DNA of 64,000 nucleotides from Arthrobacter sp. NIO-1057 (lineage in GTDB: Bacteria > Actinomycetota > Actinomycetes > Actinomycetales > Micrococcaceae): assembly GCF_900094805.1 (NCBI RefSeq), contig NZ_FMAT01000009.1, positions 1 through 64,000 on the forward strand. Direction: 5' to 3'. The position numbers were made by a program, and so were the translations under genes. The stretch's first letter is position 1. The number at the start of each line of letters is the position of its first letter. The notes under the pieces are model-generated. The model ran no database searches, was not told where the DNA came from, and was given only the letters and a program-made list of their open reading frames with translations. Positions 1 to 7,250 of the stretch are shown here, piece by piece.

Positions 1-69
1 CACGGCGGTGAACGCGTCGTGGTGTTCTGGGGTGGGGTTCCCTGGTGTGGGGATCGTTGTTTCGGACAT
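1..69 (-). CDS. N-terminal fragment of an unidentified protein (runs off the window)
   Basis: On the minus strand an ATG (complement of 67-69) opens a frame that stays open to the left edge and encodes 23 residues beginning MSETTIPTPGNPTPEHHDAF. Only the proline- and threonine-rich start is visible, so no family can be named. Its start codon lies inside the left arm of an inverted repeat (67-100), which suggests that the gene begins right at an operator. The reading frame is short and could be fortuitous, but its position and the operator argue for a real gene that continues outside the window. Confidence 0.5.
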   Translation of the reverse strand, partial: MSETTIPTPGNPTPEHHDAFTAV

Positions 70-100
70 ATTCTTATTCTATGCCTGTTACTAGAATATG
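67..100. promoter_or_regulatory. Inverted repeat, candidate operator
   Basis: CATATTCT (67-74) and AGAATATG (93-100) are perfect inverted 8-mers around an 18-bp spacer. A nested pair ATTCTA (76-81) and TAGAAT (92-97) offers an alternative pairing. The left arm contains the ATG of the leftward partial gene. The symmetry suits binding of a dimeric repressor that would block leftward expression. The regulator is not identifiable from this window. Confidence 0.4.
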
Positions 101-207
101 TCTTCGATTATTTGGTTGCGGGTGGATAACTTTTAGAACACGGTGATGTGACAGGTCAGGGGCGGGTTGACGGGGTGTTCAAGGCTGAAAAGCACGGCGA
201 GAACGGG

Positions 208-624
208 CTATCGGTCAGCCTCGTGGCGGATCCGCACGGCACGCTGATGGGAGCCGAAGTTCGAGAAATCAGCGGTACCAGGAGGCCCCCATACGGTCAG
301 CACGCGCAGTACGCAATCGCCGATGTTCCGCAGGTCGTGATCAACTCCAGCATCGGCCAAAACGCTGTCGCCCGGTCCGAGATCGTAGGTATGATTGCCG
401 ACGCGCATCCGGGCTTGCCCCTCAATGACCTGATAGAACTCCTGCAGGGCACCTTCTGCCTCGTGACGGTGCATCCCCTCGAAGCCGCCAGGTTCAATCA
501 CCCAAGTCTGGATCGCGACAGGCATGCTGGTCTGGCCAGCGAAGTGATGGGATACGCGCATCGGTGTGCCGTCGTGCATTTGGTAGTCGAAGGCGTGCTC
601 GTCGCGAGCTTCAAAGGGGTGCAT
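208..624 (-). CDS. Single-domain cupin protein
   Basis: This 138-residue soluble protein has both cupin motifs. Motif 1 contains H52-R-H54 and E62, and motif 2 ends with H96 in a GDSVLADAG-V-DHDLRN context, giving the usual His/His/Glu/His metal site of a small beta-barrel. Small stand-alone cupins of this type bind a divalent metal and act as isomerases, dioxygenases or ligand sensors; the substrate cannot be read here. The gene starts only 2 bp after the IclR regulator gene ends, so it should be co-transcribed with it and with the upstream MFS transporter. It could handle a catabolic intermediate of whatever that transporter imports. Confidence 0.8.
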   Translation of the reverse strand: MHPFEARDEHAFDYQMHDGTPMRVSHHFAGQTSMPVAIQTWVIEPGGFEGMHRHEAEGALQEFYQVIEGQARMRVGNHTYDLGPGDSVLADAGVDHDLRNIGDCVLRVLTVWGPPGTADFSNFGSHQRAVRIRHEADR

Positions 625-626
625 GT

Positions 627-1400
627 TTATGCTTCCTTCCGGTGGCCCAGTCGGGTGCTGATTCGATCGGCGGCGGAGGAGGTGTGTAGGCAGAGCTGCT
701 CTAGCTCCTCGGTGCCGATGCGGTAGAACGGGGCGGCGATCATGGCGCAGGCCACCAGCTGGCCGCGATGGTCAAGAATCCCGGAGGCAACGGCGACTTC
801 CTCTGCCGACGTCTCGCCGTAATTCACGGCGTAACCACGTTCGCGAACGGTTTCCAGTCGGTCGAGGTAGGTATTGATCGGCATCTGGGTGAGGTCGATG
901 CTGCCCTCGGTCAGTAGCTTCTCGCGGTGCTGCGGATCTTCGTAGGCCAAAAACAACTGGACCGATGCGCTCAGTGCAGTGCGATAACGCGAGCCCATGA
1001 CCGAGGTGTGCTTGACCAGGCGGGGCGAAGGCAGTTGTTCCACGGAGACCGATTCGCTGCCTTCCCAGATGTTCAGCACCGCCGTTTCTTGGGTGGCCTC
1101 GCGCAGGTCTTCCAGGATCGGATACGCGACGCGGCGCACGTCCAGGTTCGCCAAAAGGGGTCCGGCGATCGCAATCAGGCCTAGGCCGAGGCGGTACTTG
1201 CGGGTCTGCTCGTCGCGTTCGACCACGCGCTCCTGCTCCAGGGTGGACAAAATGCGTGAAACGCTGGACTTGTGCAGATTCACCTGTTCGGCGATCTCGG
1301 TGACGCCGACGATCGGCTGCTGCACGGTGAAGCAGCGCAACACATCCAGAACATTGACGATCACCGAAGCGCCTTTTGGCTCGTTGCGTGCTTCGCTCAT
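627..1400 (-). CDS. IclR family transcriptional regulator
   Basis: The 257-residue protein has an N-terminal winged helix-turn-helix (about residues 12-72; recognition region near NLHKSSVSRILSTLE) and a C-terminal IclR effector-binding domain of normal length. IclR proteins are dimers that respond to small carboxylic or aromatic effectors. A strong ribosome-binding site (CAGGAGG) precedes the ATG. The gene sits between an MHS transporter and a cupin on the same strand, next to creatinase. The inverted repeat directly downstream of the creatinase -10 box (4193-4218) is a plausible target. That link is inference from proximity; autoregulation of its own operon is equally possible. Confidence 0.88.
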   Translation of the reverse strand: MSEARNEPKGASVIVNVLDVLRCFTVQQPIVGVTEIAEQVNLHKSSVSRILSTLEQERVVERDEQTRKYRLGLGLIAIAGPLLANLDVRRVAYPILEDLREATQETAVLNIWEGSESVSVEQLPSPRLVKHTSVMGSRYRTALSASVQLFLAYEDPQHREKLLTEGSIDLTQMPINTYLDRLETVRERGYAVNYGETSAEEVAVASGILDHRGQLVACAMIAAPFYRIGTEELEQLCLHTSSAADRISTRLGHRKEA

Positions 1401-1431
1401 TTTGCCTCCTGAGTTGCTCTGATCCTAGGAA

Positions 1432-2736
1432 TCAGCCTAATGGTTTGCGGCTGGTTTCCACCGAGGAAGCCACGGCAACCAGCGAAATCACTGCGGCGGC
1501 CATGAGGTACCACCCCGGGGCGATCACGCTGCCGCTGGTGGCGATGAGCAGTGTTGCGATGAAGGGTGCGGTACCTCCAAAGAGCGCGTTTGAAAGGTTA
1601 AAGGAGACCGCAAAGCCGGAATAACGCACCCTGGTCGGGAACATTTCGGCTAGGAAGCTAGGTAACGTGCCATCGTTCAGTGCGAGCATGGCGCCAAGTG
1701 CGATCTGCACCAAGATGATCAGCAAGAAGCCGCCGGTTTCAAGGAGCATGAAGGCCGGCACGGTAAAGAGGACGAAGAGGATCGACGCGCTGATCAATAC
1801 ACGTTTGCGGCCGAAGCGGTCGGAGAGCAGACCGGTGAGGAAGATGAAACCAATGTAGGTCAGCAAGGCGATGGTCGTCGCTAGATAAGAGCCGGTGGCA
1901 TCTAGGCCCAGTTCCTCGGAGAGGTAGGTGGGCATATAGGAGAGGATGACGTAGAACCCCACGGCGTTCAGGAGCACTGCGCCGCTGGCCTGCAGTAGTT
2001 GCCGCCAATGGTTTTTGATCAATGAACCGACCGGTGAACCTTCTGGGGCGGAAGTTGCCGAGGCCTCAACAAATGCGGGGGAGTCCTCCAACTTGGTGCG
2101 AATATAGCGTCCGATCAAACCAAGGGGAGCAGCGAGCAAAAACGGGAGGCGCCAGCCCCAGGATTCCAGCGACTCAGCGGATAGTAGGCTGGTCAGCCCG
2201 GCGGCCATGAGCGAACCGGCGAGCAGACCGGTGGCGGTGCTTGCGGGAACCACCGCGGCGTAGAGTCCGCGCCGATTGGCAGGAGCGTATTCGACCAAGA
2301 AGGCTGAAGCGCCGGCGTATTCACCGGCCGCCGAGAAGCCCTGGACGAGGCGCAGCACCAAGAGTAACAGTGGGGCGCCGATCCCGATCACCGCGTAGCC
2401 CGGCAGCAGTGCGATGCAGAAGGTTGCCCCGGTCATTAACAGGATCGAGTAGGACAGGGCCTCGCGTCGACCAATCTTGTCGCCCAAGTGTCCCCATATG
2501 AAACCGCCGATCGGACGCACCATAAAGGAGATCGCGAAGACACCAAAGGCCATCAGCAGGCCGGCCTGTGGGTCATCGCTGGGGAAAAAGACCGCAGCGA
2601 TGGTCACCGCAAGATAGCCGTAGGCGGCGTAGTCGAACCATTCCACGAAGTTGCCGATGAAGCTGGCCGCGATGACCTTGCGCCGGGTCTGGCGGACTTC
2701 TTGGGTTTGCTGGGTCTGCTGGGTTTGCTGCGTCAT
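1432..2736 (-). CDS. MFS transporter, metabolite:H+ symporter (MHS) type
   Basis: A 434-residue inner-membrane protein with about 12 transmembrane segments. The N-terminal GNFVEWFDYAAYG motif and the loop LGDKIGRREALSYS are typical of the MHS subgroup (ProP, ShiA, KgtP), which import organic acids, betaines and similar solutes with protons. The cytosolic N terminus begins with a TQQ tripeptide repeat encoded by a near-perfect 9-bp repeat. It is first in a leftward operon with the IclR regulator and the cupin, and a hairpin separates it from creatinase upstream. The neighbourhood suggests creatine, sarcosine or a related zwitterion as substrate, but sequence alone does not show it. Confidence 0.85.
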   Translation of the reverse strand: MTQQTQQTQQTQEVRQTRRKVIAASFIGNFVEWFDYAAYGYLAVTIAAVFFPSDDPQAGLLMAFGVFAISFMVRPIGGFIWGHLGDKIGRREALSYSILLMTGATFCIALLPGYAVIGIGAPLLLLVLRLVQGFSAAGEYAGASAFLVEYAPANRRGLYAAVVPASTATGLLAGSLMAAGLTSLLSAESLESWGWRLPFLLAAPLGLIGRYIRTKLEDSPAFVEASATSAPEGSPVGSLIKNHWRQLLQASGAVLLNAVGFYVILSYMPTYLSEELGLDATGSYLATTIALLTYIGFIFLTGLLSDRFGRKRVLISASILFVLFTVPAFMLLETGGFLLIILVQIALGAMLALNDGTLPSFLAEMFPTRVRYSGFAVSFNLSNALFGGTAPFIATLLIATSGSVIAPGWYLMAAAVISLVAVASSVETSRKPLG

Positions 2737-2787
2737 GGGGTTCCACTTCCAAAGGGGGTGTGGTTAAAGACAGGGCTGGTGGTTAAG

Positions 2788-2824
2788 CACGGGGTGGGGC
2801 GGGGTGTTCCCGCCCCACCCCGTG
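2788..2824 (-). terminator. Strong GC-rich hairpin after creatinase
   Basis: Arms 2788-2803 and 2809-2824 pair perfectly over 16 bp with a 5-nt loop. It lies 9 bp beyond the creatinase stop and upstream of the MHS transporter. No clear U-run follows. It probably ends the creatinase transcript and insulates the MFS-IclR-cupin operon. Confidence 0.75.
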
Positions 2825-2833
2825 GAGTTTGGC

Positions 2834-4081
2834 TTAGATGATGTTGTTCTCTGGTCCGAAGCCGAACTTGGTGATGTTCTCAACGGTGTTGTCCTCGTTG
2901 ATCACCAGAATGTCGTGCTCGCGGTAGCCGCCGGCGCCCGGCTCGCCATCGGCGACGGTGATCATCGGCTCCATGGAGACGACCATGCCCGGCTGCAAAA
3001 CGGTGTCGATATCCTCACGCAGCTCCAGGCCGGCTTCGCGACCGTAGTAGTGCGACAGTACGCCGAAGGAGTGGCCGTAGCCGAAGGTGCGGTTAGGCAG
3101 CAGGCCGTGGGAGATATAGATTTCGTTCAGCTCCGCGGCGATGTCCTTGCAGACCGCACCCGGCTTGATCAGCTCCAGACCGCGCTTGTGAACCTCGACG
3201 TTGACGTTCCACAACTCCAGGCTGCGGGCATCCGGCTCGCCCAGGAACAGGGTGCGCTCCAGTGCGGTGTAGTAGCCGGAAGTCATTGGGAAGCAGTTCA
3301 GCGAGAGGATATCGCCTTGCTCAAGCTTGCGGGTGGTGGCCCAGTTGTGGGCGCCGTCGGTGTTGATGCCGGACTGGAACCAGACCCAGGTGTCGCGCAC
3401 TTCGCGGTGTGGGAAGGTCTTGGCGATCTCGTGCACCATGGCTTCGGTGCCGATCAGCGCGACTTCGTATTCGGTGATGCCTTCGCGGATGGCAGCCTTA
3501 ATGGCTTCGCCGCCCAGGTCGCCGATGCGGGCACCGTGCTTGATGACTTCGATCTCCTCGGCGGACTTGATCATGCGCTGGCGCATGGCATCCTGCGAGA
3601 CGTCCACCAGCTGTGCGCCGTCGAAGGCGGCTGCGATCTTTTCGCGGGTCAGACCTGGTAGGAAGTCGTCCTCGACGCCGATCCGGGAGGCCTTGACGCC
3701 ATCGCGCTTGAGCGCCTCTTGCAGGCCGTAGTAGAAGTTGTCACGACGCCAGTCGGTGTAGACGATGTTATCGCCGTAGCTGGTGCGCCATGGCATGCCG
3801 GCGTCGATGTTCGCGGTGATGGTGGTGGTGTTGTTTGCGGTGACCACCAGCGCGTAGTTGCGGCCGAAGGTGGTGTACAGGAAGTCCGAGTAGTACTTGA
3901 TGCCGTGGTAGCTGGTCAGGATCGCAGCATCCAGGTTCTTGGTGGCCATGATCTGGCGCAGGCCGGCCAGGCGGCGTTCGAACTCGGCATCCGAGAAGGT
4001 CAGCTGCTGCTTAGTGCCGTTGTGCAGGGTCTTCAGGCGCTCCAGCTCGGAGATGTTGGTGGCGATGTTGGCGGTAGTCAT
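2834..4081 (-). CDS. Creatinase (creatine amidinohydrolase)
   Basis: This 415-residue cytosolic enzyme is predicted to hydrolyse creatine to sarcosine and urea (EC 3.5.3.3). It has the pita-bread fold of the M24 family, but long blocks match what I remember of Pseudomonas creatinase, including TSYHGIKYYSDFLYTTFGR, WFQSGINTDGAHN, NCFPMTSGYYTALERTLF and FGYGHSFG. The catalytic His is H245, with E275 and E371 as the substrate-guanidinium glutamates; the five metal ligands of M24 peptidases are not conserved as a set, as in true creatinases. AAGGAG lies 9 nt before the ATG. A promoter and operator sit just upstream (4193-4250). Creatininase upstream and sarcosine oxidase nearby supply the steps before and after. 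A generic Xaa-Pro peptidase is unlikely. Confidence 0.93.
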   Translation of the reverse strand: MTTANIATNISELERLKTLHNGTKQQLTFSDAEFERRLAGLRQIMATKNLDAAILTSYHGIKYYSDFLYTTFGRNYALVVTANNTTTITANIDAGMPWRTSYGDNIVYTDWRRDNFYYGLQEALKRDGVKASRIGVEDDFLPGLTREKIAAAFDGAQLVDVSQDAMRQRMIKSAEEIEVIKHGARIGDLGGEAIKAAIREGITEYEVALIGTEAMVHEIAKTFPHREVRDTWVWFQSGINTDGAHNWATTRKLEQGDILSLNCFPMTSGYYTALERTLFLGEPDARSLELWNVNVEVHKRGLELIKPGAVCKDIAAELNEIYISHGLLPNRTFGYGHSFGVLSHYYGREAGLELREDIDTVLQPGMVVSMEPMITVADGEPGAGGYREHDILVINEDNTVENITKFGFGPENNII

Positions 4082-4192
4082 GGTTGTGGCTCCTTGTAGG
4101 TAATCACGTGTAGAAAATCATGTGTCAAGGTGGCCGGCCCAATCAGATGGATTGCGAGGATTCAAGGGAATCGCCGGAGCTAAACAACAAGT

Positions 4193-4250
4193 GTTGCGTT
4201 CAATGCAACGCTGTTGCATTTAGATTATGTGTGCGCTGAGTCACTGTCAA
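4193..4250 (-). promoter_or_regulatory. Creatinase promoter with overlapping inverted-repeat operator
   Basis: On the minus strand TTGACA (complement of 4245-4250) and CATAAT (complement of 4224-4229) form a near-consensus -35/-10 pair with a 15-bp spacer. Directly downstream lie GTTGC (4193-4197), GCAAC (4205-4209) and GTTGC (4213-4217). TGCAAC (4204-4209) and GTTGCA (4213-4218) are perfect 6-bp inverted arms 3 bp apart. A protein bound there would cover the transcription start, so repression relieved by substrate is the simplest model. The neighbouring IclR protein is the first candidate. Confidence 0.6.
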
Positions 4251-4267
4251 GCAGAATTTTCTTGCGA

Positions 4268-5053
4268 TCAGCGAAGCACCGATGGCTGGGCCAATTCACC
4301 GCGCAAGGCGTGGGCGATCGACCCGGTGATGGCATCAAGCAGTAACCGACCACGTTCGGCCGTGGCACCGGCGGCGCTGGAGAGGCAGCCACTATCGGGG
4401 GTACGTGCCGGGTCCTCGGGGAAGATGTCGTAGGGGGTCAATACGGCCGGCGGGTGGTTTTCCACCCGCGACATATCCACCAAGTGAGGACGCAGCAGGA
4501 GCATGAGCGAGGTCTCTAAAACACCGCCGTGCTCAATGTCCCATCCCAAAAAACCCTCCGGGAAGACCTGAGCCAGGGTCTGATCGTCCACAAAATCCCA
4601 ATAGGACAGCAAGACGGCGCGGGCACGGGATCCTGCGCTACGCATCTTCGCGGTCGCGTTATCGATCCCCTCGTAGAGGAACTGGTAGTTCTCAAAATGC
4701 CCATTGAGCACCACGATGTTCTCAAATCCCTGGGCCATATAGGAGGCAACCACATCTTCGGTCAGCGCCATCAGGGACGTGGCGCCCAGCGAGGTGGTGC
4801 CCGTGCGGTGGTTGCCGCCGCCGGATCGTGGTTGGGATTTATAGCCGTAGGAGAATCCCGGGGCCACCAGTGCGCCGAGTTTCTGGGCCACGGCTGCGGC
4901 GATGTCCTTCGAGAGCATCGCGTCGACGCCCAATGGCATATGTGGCCCGTGCTGCTCGGTGGCGCCGGTAGGGATGATCAACGTCGAACCTGGTCTCGCG
5001 GCATAGGCGGCATAGGTCGACGCGTCGAGCTCGTCGATAAAAACCGAGGTCAT
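4268..5053 (-). CDS. Creatininase (creatinine amidohydrolase)
   Basis: The 261-residue protein belongs to the creatininase family and should interconvert creatinine and creatine in the cytosol (EC 3.5.2.10). The expected metal ligands are visible: E33 and H35 in TGATEQHGPHMPLG, D44, H119 in LNGHFEN and E121 or a nearby acid. W152 and W171 fit the substrate-gating tryptophans of the Pseudomonas enzyme. A longer in-frame opening exists upstream, but the ATG at 5053 is preferred: AAAGGA lies 8 nt before it and the protein then begins at the family start. The ATG overlaps the stop of the deaminase gene by 4 bp (ATGA), indicating translational coupling. Other members of the family act on different cyclic amides, but the adjacent creatinase makes creatinine the likely substrate. 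Confidence 0.9.
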   Translation of the reverse strand: MTSVFIDELDASTYAAYAARPGSTLIIPTGATEQHGPHMPLGVDAMLSKDIAAAVAQKLGALVAPGFSYGYKSQPRSGGGNHRTGTTSLGATSLMALTEDVVASYMAQGFENIVVLNGHFENYQFLYEGIDNATAKMRSAGSRARAVLLSYWDFVDDQTLAQVFPEGFLGWDIEHGGVLETSLMLLLRPHLVDMSRVENHPPAVLTPYDIFPEDPARTPDSGCLSSAAGATAERGRLLLDAITGSIAHALRGELAQPSVLR

Positions 5054-5505
5054 GATGTGGTCCTTTCTGAAGGGGTGTGGGCGATGTCTTCGTTCCACAG
5101 CTGCGGCTCGGCGACGATGAATTCGGCCATGAGCTCGGTGGCTTCTGGATCGTTTAAGACCTGCACCTGCACACCGCGGGAGCGTAGCCAATCGATCTCG
5201 CCGGGGAAGCTGCTGGCTTCGCCGATCACAACGCGGGGAATTTTGAACTGCACGATCGCCCCGGAACACAGGGCGCACGGCGCGAGCGTGGTGTAGAGCG
5301 TCAGTTCCTGGTAGTCGGTGCGTCGTCCGGCGGCGCGGAGTGCGCTGATTTCGGCGTGGGCCGTAGGATCGGCGTCTTGCAATCGGCGGTTATAACCGGT
5401 GGCGATCACCGTGTCCTGGTGGGCCAGGGCCGCGCCGATAGGAATTCCCGCCTCGGATTGGCCATCTTTGGCGGCCTGCAAGGCTGCGGAGAATGCGTTA
5501 CTCAC
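5050..5505 (-). CDS. Cytosine-deaminase-fold enzyme (yeast FCY1-like), possible creatinine deaminase
   Basis: A 151-residue zinc deaminase of the cytidine deaminase superfamily. Zinc ligands H50, C77 and C80 occur in TAHAEIS and LAPCALCSG, and E52 is the proton shuttle. The C-terminal PQLWNEDIAH resembles the end of yeast cytosine deaminase, which is unrelated in fold to E. coli CodA. It overlaps the NCS1 permease upstream by 4 bp (GTG start at 5505 inside the permease stop) and creatininase downstream by 4 bp. Coupling to an NCS1 permease would fit cytosine salvage, whereas coupling to creatininase would fit deamination of creatinine to N-methylhydantoin. The fold is secure; the substrate is open. 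Confidence 0.85.
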   Translation of the reverse strand: MSNAFSAALQAAKDGQSEAGIPIGAALAHQDTVIATGYNRRLQDADPTAHAEISALRAAGRRTDYQELTLYTTLAPCALCSGAIVQFKIPRVVIGEASSFPGEIDWLRSRGVQVQVLNDPEATELMAEFIVAEPQLWNEDIAHTPSERTTS

Positions 5506-7097
5506 TTCAGCGTCACCTGCGGCTCGGGTTCGGGCTCGGGCTCTGGGGTTGATTCTGGTGCTGATTCGATCACCCGCTGGTCTTCGCAGAGTTCTTGAGC
5601 GCTACCGTGTTCGGCCAGGAACTGTGCCTCGCTCACATCCACCTTCAGACCTAATGGGACTCCGGCATTGATGCGCCTGCGGAAGCGGAAGTACCCCATG
5701 ATCAGATACAAGCCACCACTGGTCAGGGTGCCGGCCAACCAAGACAGGTCAATCCCGCCGAGGGCCTTGGCGCCCGGACCTTGCAAGAGCGGCACCGAAC
5801 CGTGCATGAACACCCAGGTCATGATGATGCCAGCGCCGAAGGCGATGAAGGCCGAGATGTTGATGGACTTGAGCTGCGAGGACTTCGGGTCCACAAAGAG
5901 GTAGGAGAAGTCCTTGTGCTTACGCTCGAAGATGAAGTAGTGCACCGCCATGATGCCGCCCCAGGTGGCCACCCAGCAGGCGATGGCGCCGATGAAGTTG
6001 TGCAATAGTTCGGCGAAGTCATGGGCGAAGAGGAAGAGAATGACCGCGCTCATGGCCAAAAAGCCCACGAGGATGGAAATCTTCTTGCGCGAGACCTGGA
6101 TATCCAGGGCCTGCACTGCGACGCCGAAGGTATACATATTAATGATGTTGGTGGCGATCGGACCGTGGATGACCAAGAGGATTACCGGAATGGACATCGC
6201 TCCGAAGCTTTCCACGATCAGTTGTCCGGGATCGGCGGTGCCATTTTTGGTCGCCAGGCTCGCGCCGAGCACACCCAGCCAGACCACCGGAAGGAACTGC
6301 CCCAGGACGCTGACCGAATACAGCTTCCAGGGGCGGATGCTCTTGGAGACGAAGCGCGAGTAGTCGGGCGCGTAGGTGTACCAGCCGATGCCCCAGCCAA
6401 TGCCGATGGCGGTCATGATCGAGCTCATGGCGGCCAGGCGTGGCAACCCTTCAAGTACCGCACCTTCGGGGCCGGCGTAGGCCCAATCAATATCCAGCTG
6501 GGTCCACGCCAGGATCGACATGGCGATCAGCACGATAATGGTCGGCGGCATGGTTAGGCGTTCGAACTTGGAGATCGCTTGGTAACCGCGGTAGCAGATG
6601 ATCACCTGCAGGGTCATGATCACCGCGGCCACGAGGATGCGGATCAGCAGATTACCCTTGGTCGGATCCACCCAGCCGATCTGTCCGAACAGGGCTAGTA
6701 CCAGGTCGAGAATGACCCAGGTGTTGATGGCCGACCAGCCGATGGCGATGACTGCCTGGATCGCGGCCGGGAGGTAGGCTCCGCGTCGGCCGAAGGCTCC
6801 GCGGGCCAGGAGCATGCCGGTGGCGCCGGTTTTCTGGCCGAGCAGCACAAAGAACCCGAAGCCGAGCATGCCGATGACGTTGCCGACCACGAGAACGATG
6901 ATGGTGTCCCGGAAGCCTAAGCCAAGGTGAATGCCTAGGGCGCCGAGGATCCAGTTGATGGGAGCGACATTGGCCCCGGCCCAAATCCAGAATTGTCCAA
7001 TAAGTTTTGTGGTGCGTGCCGATTCTGGGATTGGCTGCAGTGAATCCTCAACCTGATGAGTTTGCTGCTCCGAACGACTCGGTATTCGTGCCGACAT
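5502..7097 (-). CDS. NCS1 family permease (cytosine/purine/allantoin transporter type)
   Basis: The 531-residue membrane protein has about 12 transmembrane segments and the NCS1 start pattern LIGQFWIWAGANVAPINWILGA. The family imports nucleobases, hydantoins, allantoin and thiamine with H+ or Na+. The cytosolic C terminus is an unusual run of Glu-Pro repeats (5521-5547 region). It is the first gene of a translationally coupled trio with the deaminase and creatininase, so creatinine, cytosine or N-methylhydantoin are the best candidate substrates. The promoter region is shared with the divergent PucR regulator and contains a 17-bp palindrome (7199-7215). Confidence 0.87.
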   Translation of the reverse strand: MSARIPSRSEQQTHQVEDSLQPIPESARTTKLIGQFWIWAGANVAPINWILGALGIHLGLGFRDTIIVLVVGNVIGMLGFGFFVLLGQKTGATGMLLARGAFGRRGAYLPAAIQAVIAIGWSAINTWVILDLVLALFGQIGWVDPTKGNLLIRILVAAVIMTLQVIICYRGYQAISKFERLTMPPTIIVLIAMSILAWTQLDIDWAYAGPEGAVLEGLPRLAAMSSIMTAIGIGWGIGWYTYAPDYSRFVSKSIRPWKLYSVSVLGQFLPVVWLGVLGASLATKNGTADPGQLIVESFGAMSIPVILLVIHGPIATNIINMYTFGVAVQALDIQVSRKKISILVGFLAMSAVILFLFAHDFAELLHNFIGAIACWVATWGGIMAVHYFIFERKHKDFSYLFVDPKSSQLKSINISAFIAFGAGIIMTWVFMHGSVPLLQGPGAKALGGIDLSWLAGTLTSGGLYLIMGYFRFRRRINAGVPLGLKVDVSEAQFLAEHGSAQELCEDQRVIESAPESTPEPEPEPEPQVTLK

Positions 7098-7198
7098 GTC
7101 GCCTCATTTCCTGAACAGTAGTTGCGGGGTTGATGAAAACTGTAGATTCATTTTGTGACCTGGGATATATGCACAGTGTCGCTTTATGTAGAGTAGTG

Positions 7199-7215
7199 GG
7201 TGTCACAGTGACACC
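7199..7215. promoter_or_regulatory. 17-bp palindromic operator between permease and pucR-type gene
   Basis: GGTGTCAC and GTGACACC are perfect inverted 8-mers around a single A. A related half-site CACAGTGTC occurs at 7172-7180. The site lies 36 bp upstream of the PucR-type gene and about 100 bp from the permease start, so it could serve the regulator, the permease operon or both. Binding by the adjacent PucR-type protein is inference. Confidence 0.55.
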
Positions 7216-7250
7216 TAGGCTGTAGTGGATCCAGAAGATCGGGGCAAAAC

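Noticed and set aside
2804-3661. 285-codon rightward frame over creatinase
   Set aside because: Antisense shadow of creatinase with repetitive Val/Gly/Asp composition and no ribosome-binding site.
2834-4081. Annotation of the M24-fold protein as Xaa-Pro dipeptidase or ectoine hydrolase
   Set aside because: The motif blocks, the missing M24 metal ligand set and the adjacent creatininase and sarcosine oxidase fit creatinase much better.
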